A DNA stretch of 20,252 bases from Candidatus Gastranaerophilales bacterium. Its GTDB lineage: Bacteria; Cyanobacteriota; Vampirovibrionia; Gastranaerophilales; Gastranaerophilaceae. Of this stretch, positions 14,617-20,252 are shown in pieces (the first letter of the stretch is position 1; each line of letters starts with the position of its first letter). A model generated the notes under the pieces. It had not been told where the DNA came from. It saw only the letters and a program-made list of their open reading frames with translations, and did not search any database. Made by a program: the position numbers and the translations under genes. The DNA lies in contig QAMI01000032.1 in NCBI GenBank assembly GCA_003150395.1, positions 7,943 through 28,194 of the forward strand, given 5' to 3'.

Positions 14617-15732
14617 ATGGAAAAAGATATTGCGCAAATGCGGGCTGAATTGATGGATTTTTATTTTAAAAATGTGAAGCCTAATCTTGAAAGTTTGAAT
14701 AAGCAGCGAAAAGAGAGTTTGAGAACTTATTTGGTCACCGTAATGATTCTTTTAGGATTTATTTTGGCTCCATTTGGAATTGGATTTCTTTTTATCATAG
14801 CAGGAGTGATGGTTATAGTTATATTAAAGAATGCGCAAACTTCAACTTGTGCTGGTGGTATCACCGGAGAAGAAGCATTTAAGAAAAAATATATGCAGGA
14901 ATTTCTGAAAATTTTTGGCGGAGAAATGCTATGGTCCAAAGAAAATATTCAAATGGCAGCAGAAGACCTGAAAGTTTATCGAAAATTGAATATTATGAAT
15001 CCGTATGATATATTAACGTTTGATGATATGATTTACGGAAAATATAAAGGCGTGAATTTTAATATTCTGGAATGCGATACTTCTTTTTACTCCGCTCAAA
15101 ATTTTATAAATCAGTTCATTCCTAATTTGTGCCCATTAGCTGTGTTCGTTCCCATTATTTTGATATTTGGATATGGGATTATGAGATTGTTAGCGGTATT
15201 AGAGAAGCAGCATGCCATCTGGGTGAATCTTGGATTATTTGTGGTGTTTTTTGTGCTCTTGATAATCGGATTGATAAAACAGTTTCGCCGCGTGCCGTTC
15301 AGAGGTGTTTTTGTTGAATTTGACATGAATAAAAATTTTGAAGGGCATACTTTTTTGTTTGAAAATGCACAAACCAATCATTCAATAAAATTTAATCATT
15401 CAAAATTTCAGGAGGTTAAACTTGAGGATTCTGAATTTTGTAAAAAATACAAAATTTATTCGGATAATCAGGTGGAGGCTCGTTATGTTTTAACAACCGC
15501 TTTTATTGAAAGATTTAAAAATATGAGAACTGCATTTAAAGCAAAATACATTCGCGCGGCTTTTAAAGACGGAAAGATTACAATAGCATTGCATGCAGGG
15601 CGTGATTTGTTTGCAATGGCGAACCTTAGCAAGGATTCCGATAGCAATACCTTCTCAGAATTATTTGACGAAATTCTTTCGATTCTTGAATTGATTGAAG
15701 CGTTGAAATTAAATCAAAGAATCGGCTTGTAA
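14617..15732 (+). CDS. DUF3137-family membrane protein
   Basis: This 371-residue protein has two hydrophobic hairpins, residues about 37-70 and 172-221, and no signal peptide. The soluble parts carry signatures I associate with DUF3137: YGKYKGVNFNILECD (140-154), RGVFVEFDMNKNFEGHTFLFE (229-249) and, most diagnostic, KYKIYSDNQVEARYVLT (277-293), followed by a helix with IERF. The family is widespread and its function is unknown. AGAGAGG (14604-14610) stands six bases before the ATG. It shares a transcript with the HExxH protein upstream and ends just before a strong terminator, so the two may work together at the membrane; this is inferred only from linkage. Confidence 0.82.
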   Translation: MEKDIAQMRAELMDFYFKNVKPNLESLNKQRKESLRTYLVTVMILLGFILAPFGIGFLFIIAGVMVIVILKNAQTSTCAGGITGEEAFKKKYMQEFLKIFGGEMLWSKENIQMAAEDLKVYRKLNIMNPYDILTFDDMIYGKYKGVNFNILECDTSFYSAQNFINQFIPNLCPLAVFVPIILIFGYGIMRLLAVLEKQHAIWVNLGLFVVFFVLLIIGLIKQFRRVPFRGVFVEFDMNKNFEGHTFLFENAQTNHSIKFNHSKFQEVKLEDSEFCKKYKIYSDNQVEARYVLTTAFIERFKNMRTAFKAKYIRAAFKDGKITIALHAGRDLFAMANLSKDSDSNTFSELFDEILSILELIEALKLNQRIGL

Positions 15733-15751
15733 AATTTAACTAAATTATATA

Positions 15752-15781
15752 AAAAATCCCGAAAAATTTTTCGGGATTTTT
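15752..15781. terminator. Bidirectional intrinsic terminator
   Basis: A perfect 30-bp palindrome with arms AAAAATCCCGAAAAA and TTTTTCGGGATTTTT gives an A-tract, a stem and a T-tract in both directions. It separates the convergent DUF3137 and manC genes and serves both. Confidence 0.93.
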
Positions 15782-15803
15782 GTGCTAAATGCAATTATAA
15801 ACC

Positions 15804-17195
15804 TTAAGAACAACGGCCATACATATCTTCGTAGCGGATTATGTCTTCTTCAATTAGAAGATCGCCTTTTTGAACTTCTATAACTTCAACTGCTTCTTCA
15901 TATGGGTTTTGAAGTGAATGAATAGCTTTTACCGGAATATCAATGCTGTGGCCGGAATTCAGAATAAATTCTTTGGATTCCAGAACGACCTTTGCGACAC
16001 CTGATAGGACAACCCAGTGTTCGCTTCTGTGATTGTGCGATTGAAGTGAAAGTTTTTGTTTCGGATTTACATGAATAATTTTGGTTAAAAAGCCTTCGCC
16101 CTGTGCAATTACTGTGTAAAAGCCCCATGGGCGGTAAACTGTTTTATGAACCAGTGATGTGTTATCATTTTGTTCTTTTAGTTTTTCATAGATATGCTTA
16201 ACATCCTGAGTGCGGTCTTTTTTACAGGCAAGAATTGCATCTTCTGTTTCTACAATAACAGTATCTTCCAGTCCGATTGTCGCAACGAGCTTTGAGGATG
16301 AATATACAAGACAATTTTTTGAATCTTCATCCATGACATGACCTACAAAAACATTGTTGTTTTTGTCTTTCTTGCTCACATCATAAATAGCATCCCAGCT
16401 TCCTAAGTCTTTCCAGTCGCTGTTGAGTTCAGCCATAACAAGATTGTCTGATTTCTCCATAAGCGCATAATCTATTGAAATGTTTGGCATTTTATCAAAG
16501 TCAACAAACGGAACTTCTCTTTTGTTTTGTAAATCTATATTTGCGATGATTTCAAAAATTTCAGGACAATGCTTTTGTAATTCATTGAGCAGGACAGAGG
16601 CTTTGAACATAAAAATCCCGCTGTTCCAAAAACAGGTTTTATCCAGAAGGTATTTTTGAGCAGTTTTTATATCAGGTTTTTCTGAAAATTGCATGACCTT
16701 ATAACCTTCGCCGATTTGACCGCCGGCTTTGATATATCCAAAACCTGTTTCGCAGTAAGAAGGTTTGACCCCGAAGGTTACGATGTAACCCTGTTGAGCA
16801 AGCTTTTCTCCATTTTTGATTGCGGATTTAAATCCTTCAATGTCATTTATTAAATGATCTGACGGAACTGCCAAAATTATTTCTTCATGCCCTGCATTTT
16901 GGAAGATATATTTAGCAGAAAGTGCAATTGCAGGTGCGGTATTTTTGGAAACCGGTTCTGATAAAATAACCGGCTCTGTGCATAAATCTTTTAACTGCAT
17001 TCTTACGTTTGCAATATGTTTTGTATTTGTAATGCTTAGAATATTTTCTACCGGCATGCACTTTTGAAGCCTTTCAAATGTCGACTGCAAAAGGCTGTTT
17101 TCGCCGGTCAAATTCAAAAGCTGTTTAGGATATAATTCTCTTGAAAGCGGCCATAATCTGCTTCCCGAACCTCCTGCAAGTATAATTCCGAACAT
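15804..17195 (-). CDS. manC: Mannose-1-phosphate guanylyltransferase / mannose-6-phosphate isomerase
   Basis: This bifunctional enzyme makes GDP-mannose for surface polysaccharides. The N-terminal nucleotidyltransferase starts IILAGGSGSRLWPLSRELYPKQ (from residue 4), the classic GTP-binding motif. NTAPAIALSAKYIF, VPSDH, ETGFGYIKAG and FWNSGIFMFKA follow. From residue 354 the type II isomerase cupin begins: YRPWGFY, then KLSLQSHNHRSEHWVVLSGVA with the metal ligands Q-H-H-E, and a late H in IHSLQN. The 463 residues fit the usual 460-480. AGGAGT before the ATG is a good ribosome site. It has no polysaccharide genes beside it here, is divergent from the lytic transglycosylase gene and ends at the bidirectional terminator. 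Confidence 0.96.
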   Translation of the reverse strand: MFGIILAGGSGSRLWPLSRELYPKQLLNLTGENSLLQSTFERLQKCMPVENILSITNTKHIANVRMQLKDLCTEPVILSEPVSKNTAPAIALSAKYIFQNAGHEEIILAVPSDHLINDIEGFKSAIKNGEKLAQQGYIVTFGVKPSYCETGFGYIKAGGQIGEGYKVMQFSEKPDIKTAQKYLLDKTCFWNSGIFMFKASVLLNELQKHCPEIFEIIANIDLQNKREVPFVDFDKMPNISIDYALMEKSDNLVMAELNSDWKDLGSWDAIYDVSKKDKNNNVFVGHVMDEDSKNCLVYSSSKLVATIGLEDTVIVETEDAILACKKDRTQDVKHIYEKLKEQNDNTSLVHKTVYRPWGFYTVIAQGEGFLTKIIHVNPKQKLSLQSHNHRSEHWVVLSGVAKVVLESKEFILNSGHSIDIPVKAIHSLQNPYEEAVEVIEVQKGDLLIEEDIIRYEDMYGRCS

Positions 17196-17248
17196 TTTAC
17201 TCCTCTTTCTTCCTTGCTATTTATAAGCAATTCCAATCTCTTATGTTT

Positions 17249-17277
17249 ATTATATTATAAATTATTATTTTTGTGAA
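17249..17277 (-). promoter_or_regulatory. manC promoter
   Basis: On the minus strand TTCACA (17277-17272) and TATAAT (17254-17249) are separated by 17 bp. The predicted leader is about 47 nt and holds a small hairpin (TTGCT/AGCAA, 17214-17230) ahead of the ribosome site. Confidence 0.65.
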
Positions 17278-17330
17278 ATTAAATTTAAATTTTCCATTAA
17301 AATGTAACTTTTTTTGAAAAATTTTTTAAT

Positions 17331-17359
17331 TTGAAAGATTTCTGATAAAATTGTAAAAT
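17331..17359 (+). promoter_or_regulatory. Promoter of the lytic transglycosylase gene (near-leaderless)
   Basis: TTGAAA (17331-17336) and TAAAAT (17354-17359) are separated by 17 bp. The predicted start is near A17366, three bases before the ATG at 17369. It excludes the upstream in-frame ATG at 17360, which would lie before the transcript begins. Confidence 0.62.
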
Positions 17360-17368
17360 ATGATTACT

Positions 17369-19348
17369 ATGAACACACGGGAAAAAATAATAATTTCTGC
17401 GGCGATTGTTGTATTATGTTTTGCCGGCGGAATTTTTTTTAATAAACTCTACCAGACACCAGCGAAATCAATGCAAATTTATAAATCTGCACTTGAAGAT
17501 TATAGAAATGAAGATTATTCAAATTCTTATTATCTTTTTTCCAAAGTTTCATTGCTTTCTGATTTAAAGCCTGCCGCATTATACAGACAGGCGGAATGCG
17601 CAAGAGAAATCGGGGATAATGAGTCAGCTGTAAAAAAATATCAGTTTTTATTCAGTAAATACAGAAAGAATCCTTTGAGCTTGCGTTCAAAATATCTTGC
17701 TGCACAATTGCTGGTAAATGATAATCCGAAACTTGCCAGAAAATACTTTGAGCAAATAATTAATGATGCGCCAGAATCTGATTATGCCATTGCAGCAGAA
17801 TATTATTCCGGTCTTATAACAATGAAGGAATATACAAAAGATGAAAATAGTATTTTCCCGCTTTCAAAAAAAACAGATGTCGAGGAGCATTTCAGACACT
17901 ACCTTAAAAAGGCTCCCGGCGGCAGACTTGCTGTAAATGTTGTTGACAATTGGCTTTCAATCGATACAAATATTTCATCAGATGATTATCTTCTGATGGC
18001 AAATTCTCTTTTCAAGTTTGGAGAGTATCCGCGGGTTAAAGAACTTTTAGAACGCACAAATCCTGCTGAAAGCTGGGTTTTAAAGGCTGAAAATTTGAGT
18101 GTTACGGGTCACAAGCAAGAAGCCCTTTCTGTTCTTGAAAGCGGTTTAAGTTCAGATACTTCTTATGTATCAGAAGACGATATTGTTAATGCTGTTAATC
18201 TTTATTTTGATTTAAGTAATGCTTCAAAATTTCAAACTGCAAACACTTTGTTATCAAAGCTTTCAGATAAAGGCCTTGATTACGTTTCAAGTTTAAAATG
18301 CAAATATTCGCCATCTGCAGATAAACTCCAGTGTTATAAAAACTTTTATGTAACTTATCCGAATGGGAAATACACAGACAAAGCCCTTGCTGAAATCTTT
18401 TTGGCTGCGGTTAGAACAAATGATACAATAAATGCAAAAAAAATTGGTCAGGATTACCTGAACAAATACCTTGATAAAGAAGACGCTCCAATGGTTATGT
18501 TTTGGATGGGTAAGTTAGCGGAAAAAACCAGAGATTATGGCGAATATATGGGGATTTATAAAAATGTCATAACGAGTTTTCCGGATAATTATTATGCTTA
18601 TCGGGCATATTTACGTTTAAACCATTCCACAGGCCCTGTTATAACTGACTTCATAGCCCCAAGACCGGTTGAATATCCGTATATTACCAGAAATATAACA
18701 ATAAAGAAGATTGTTGAACTTCAGGATTATGAAGTTCTTGAGGAAATAGCAGGAAGCGACGAATTTATAAAAAGCTGGATTTTGTATAAACAGGGCGAAT
18801 ATTCACGTTCAATGCTGATTGCACGTAATGCAATGGAGAAACTTGAAACAAAACCGGACAAATATGATTTGAGATGGCGGCTTGTATATCCGGTTCATTA
18901 TTATGATGTTATAAAAAAATACGCAGACCGAACAGGTAACAATTCTCCATTAATGCTGGCATTGACTCGCGAGGAAAGTTATTTTAACCCTGAGGCTGCA
19001 AGTTTTGCCGGAGCAAGAGGGTTAATGCAGCTTATGCCGGCAACGGCCGCGGAAATTGCCGCAAAGAAAGGGCTTGGTGAATACAACCTTTTTGATGCGG
19101 AATCAAATATTAAATTAGGCAATTATTATTATGCTTATATAAAAAGTCTTCTGTCAGGCCATGATGTTTCTGCAATTGCTTCATATAACGGCGGAATTGG
19201 TTCGGTTTCAAAGTGGAAAAAATCCCTTTATTACAATGATACTGACGATTTTGTAGAGCAAATTCCGTATGACGAGACTCAAAATTATGTCAAAAAAGTT
19301 TTCAGAAGTTACTGGAACTATATTAGAATTTATAACGGAAATAAATAA
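17369..19348 (+). CDS. Membrane-anchored soluble lytic transglycosylase (SLT family) with TPR-like domain
   Basis: The enzyme cleaves the MurNAc-GlcNAc bond of peptidoglycan, forming 1,6-anhydro-MurNAc ends. An uncleaved N-terminal anchor, KIIISAAIVVLCFAGGIFFN, is followed by a long helical region of TPR-like repeats (about residues 35-400: ALEDYRNEDYSNSYYLFSKV, AALYRQAECAREIGDNESAV and so on), as in Slt70. The C-terminal SLT domain has LALTREESYFNPEA with the catalytic Glu just before Ser (residue 536 from this start), GARGLMQLMPATA, SNIKLGNYY and AIASYNGGIGSV. Full length about 659, close to the 645 of enteric Slt. I start at 17369 because the promoter lies too close for the ATG at 17360. 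No Shine-Dalgarno site precedes either. Confidence 0.93.
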   Translation: MNTREKIIISAAIVVLCFAGGIFFNKLYQTPAKSMQIYKSALEDYRNEDYSNSYYLFSKVSLLSDLKPAALYRQAECAREIGDNESAVKKYQFLFSKYRKNPLSLRSKYLAAQLLVNDNPKLARKYFEQIINDAPESDYAIAAEYYSGLITMKEYTKDENSIFPLSKKTDVEEHFRHYLKKAPGGRLAVNVVDNWLSIDTNISSDDYLLMANSLFKFGEYPRVKELLERTNPAESWVLKAENLSVTGHKQEALSVLESGLSSDTSYVSEDDIVNAVNLYFDLSNASKFQTANTLLSKLSDKGLDYVSSLKCKYSPSADKLQCYKNFYVTYPNGKYTDKALAEIFLAAVRTNDTINAKKIGQDYLNKYLDKEDAPMVMFWMGKLAEKTRDYGEYMGIYKNVITSFPDNYYAYRAYLRLNHSTGPVITDFIAPRPVEYPYITRNITIKKIVELQDYEVLEEIAGSDEFIKSWILYKQGEYSRSMLIARNAMEKLETKPDKYDLRWRLVYPVHYYDVIKKYADRTGNNSPLMLALTREESYFNPEAASFAGARGLMQLMPATAAEIAAKKGLGEYNLFDAESNIKLGNYYYAYIKSLLSGHDVSAIASYNGGIGSVSKWKKSLYYNDTDDFVEQIPYDETQNYVKKVFRSYWNYIRIYNGNK

Positions 19349-19363
19349 AATTCCTTATTTATT
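19340..19363 (+). other. AT-only inverted repeat at the end of the lytic transglycosylase gene
   Basis: AATAAATAA (19340-19348, including the stop codon) and TTATTTATT (19355-19363) are exact complements around AATTCC. The stem is only A-T pairs with no T-tract, so it is a weak terminator candidate at most. Confidence 0.3.
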
Positions 19364-19374
19364 ATAAAACAGTC

Positions 19375-19403
19375 TTGCGCGTATATAGAAATAATGTTAT
19401 AAT
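19375..19403 (+). promoter_or_regulatory. Extended -10 promoter of the pilin-like operon
   Basis: TTGCGC (19375-19380), a 17-bp spacer and TGTTATAAT (19395-19403) form a good promoter. The start is expected near 19410, leaving about 220 nt before the pilin ATG at 19631. Confidence 0.68.
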
Positions 19404-19409
19404 AGAAAA

Positions 19410-19630
19410 TATACAAGGAGCAATTCATTTAAAAAGGAGCGGCTATGACTAAAACACTTGCTATGACTGGATTTCCGGGGGGGGGGGGCACCCGTAAATA
19501 GCTCCTTAAAGGCAAAAAAATATGCCTCATATCTTTTTTACCGTATTCACTTTGAACGCGTGTAATTTTTAAATAAGCCGTTTTTACGCGGCGATTTTGT
19601 AATGCAAAAGAAAGATATGGGAGTATAAAA
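19410..19630 (+). ncRNA. Structured 5' leader of the pilin-like gene, unknown type
   Basis: This stretch carries no long gene. It holds two ribosome-site-like AAGGAG sequences (19415-19420 and 19434-19439), an 18-codon ORF with a 12-G tract, and a predicted long hairpin in which AAGGAG (19434-19439) and CTAT (19443-19446) pair with ATAG-CTCCTT (19498-19507). It also holds a short stem AGGCA/TGCCT (19510-19527) followed by CTTTTTT, and a GCCG/CGGC stem (19576-19591). It resembles an attenuator or regulatory leader. No known riboswitch family is recognised. The structure was found by eye and not folded. Confidence 0.4.
19445..19501 (+). CDS. Possible 18-residue leader peptide with poly-G tract
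   Basis: AAAGGAG lies a few bases before ATG, and the ORF reads MTKTLAMTGFPGGGGTRK before TAG. Its Gly codons come from a run of twelve G (19477-19488). A change to 11 or 14 G would extend the ORF to about 38 codons, ending at the TAA near 19563. The start and end of the ORF can pair with each other in the leader hairpin. It may be a regulatory upstream ORF or a chance ORF in a structured leader. An error in the G count would change the reading. Confidence 0.35.
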   Translation: MTKTLAMTGFPGGGGTRK

Positions 19631-20252
19631 ATGAGTAAAAAGTATTTACGCTTAAATAAGCGTTCAACAGCCCTTACAATAGGTGAATTTGTAATCGGAT
19701 TAGGAATAATAGCAGTTCTTGCTTTAATCCTTCTTCCGATATTTAGATCAGTAAATCCTGATAAAAATGATGCTTTAGGCAAAAAAGCAAACTATATTGT
19801 TAACAGGATTATTAACGAGCTTTCAACAGATACCTATTTATATCCTGACAATGGTGAATTCAGCGGGTTTAAAAATACAGATAAAGTTGTTTATAACGGT
19901 TCTGAACACTCCGGAACAACTAAATTTTGCACACTATTTGCCAGCCGTATTGTTAAAAAGCCCGGAACTGAAGTCAACTGTACACCCGGTAATGTTAGTG
20001 TGACAAGTTCTGAAGGTATGGATTTTTACCTTCCGATATCAGATTTCAATGGAGGAACCCAGACCATAACTGTTGATGTAAACGGGTCAGAAGGTCCTAA
20101 TTGTTTAGATAAAAGCGGCTGCAGCAGCCCGGATAGGTTTGTATTTAAAGTAATTCCCGGAACAAGGGTGCCGGCAGATACAGCCGGTATCTATGGTCCA
20201 ACCGCGCTTCCTCCTGCAAAGGGTATTCAACCTGCAGCCCCTGACGGTCCTG
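19631..20252 (+). CDS. Type IV pilin-like / pseudopilin protein, 5' part (runs off right edge)
   Basis: The ORF has no stop before the window ends and shows 207 codons. A basic leader (MSKKYLRLNKRSTA) is followed by LTIGEFVIGLGIIAVLALILLPIF, a class III signal: cleavage is expected after A14, leaving Leu at +1 and the conserved Glu at +5 (E19) of the mature protein, then one hydrophobic helix. Ala rather than Gly at -1 is tolerated by some prepilin peptidases. The exported part has four Cys (in TKFC, VNC, PNC and SGC) that could form two disulfides, and a Pro/Gly/Ala-rich stretch near the right edge. GGGAG (19619-19623) stands seven bases before the ATG. It is probably a minor pilin or type II secretion pseudopilin; which one is not clear. 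Confidence 0.85.
   Translation, partial: MSKKYLRLNKRSTALTIGEFVIGLGIIAVLALILLPIFRSVNPDKNDALGKKANYIVNRIINELSTDTYLYPDNGEFSGFKNTDKVVYNGSEHSGTTKFCTLFASRIVKKPGTEVNCTPGNVSVTSSEGMDFYLPISDFNGGTQTITVDVNGSEGPNCLDKSGCSSPDRFVFKVIPGTRVPADTAGIYGPTALPPAKGIQPAAPDGP

Noticed and set aside
1..20252. CRISPR arrays, tRNA or rRNA genes, prophage
   Set aside because: No spaced direct repeats, no cloverleaf or rRNA segments and no phage structural genes were seen; the regular repeats present are coding repeats in the giant gene.

Overview
The window is AT-rich bacterial chromosome with tightly packed genes, short intergenic gaps and standard genetic code. The gene content suggests a strict or facultative anaerobe that runs on ferredoxin and flavoprotein redox chemistry: pyruvate phosphate dikinase, a four-subunit 2-oxoacid:ferredoxin oxidoreductase of the VorB type, a FixC/FixX pair and a GlcD-type FAD oxidase. 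Together with the pilin-like signal (Ala at -1 before a hydrophobic helix with Glu at +5), frequent lack of Shine-Dalgarno sites and ManC, this would fit a gut Gastranaerophilales/Vampirovibrionia (Melainabacteria) genome. That assignment is an inference from style and gene content; no marker gene in the window proves it.

Layout. 1-1584 (minus): 5' part of ppdK and, upstream of it, rsmD. 1593-3226 (plus): a strong promoter overlapping that of rsmD drives fixC and fixX (overlapping genes), followed by a REP-like palindrome. 3321-3734 (plus): a small unknown protein with an internal duplication and a clear terminator. 3759-3962: a 188-bp MITE-like element with 10-bp inverted ends and an 8-bp target duplication, inserted at the stop codon of a small coiled-coil ORF. 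4274-6924 (minus): a ferredoxin-alpha-beta-gamma operon for a 2-oxoacid:ferredoxin oxidoreductase. 7091-13772 (plus): a 1768-residue cytoplasmic coiled-coil protein with two families of internal tandem repeats, overlapping a GlcD-type FAD oxidase gene. 13811-15732 (plus): an HExxH metallopeptidase-like protein and a DUF3137 membrane protein, ending at a perfect bidirectional terminator. 15804-17195 (minus): manC. 17369-19348 (plus): a membrane-anchored lytic transglycosylase. 19375-20252 (plus): a promoter, a roughly 220-nt structured leader holding an 18-codon ORF with a 12-G tract, and the start of a pilin-like gene that runs off the window.

How it fits together. PPDK, the 2-oxoacid:ferredoxin oxidoreductase and FixCX/GlcD belong to central carbon and low-potential electron metabolism. 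ManC, the lytic transglycosylase and the pilin-like protein belong to the envelope. The most unusual items are the giant repeat-built coiled-coil protein tied to a flavin oxidase, the MITE, the G-tract leader upstream of the pilin, and several genes whose -10 boxes sit so close to the start codon that their mRNAs should be leaderless.
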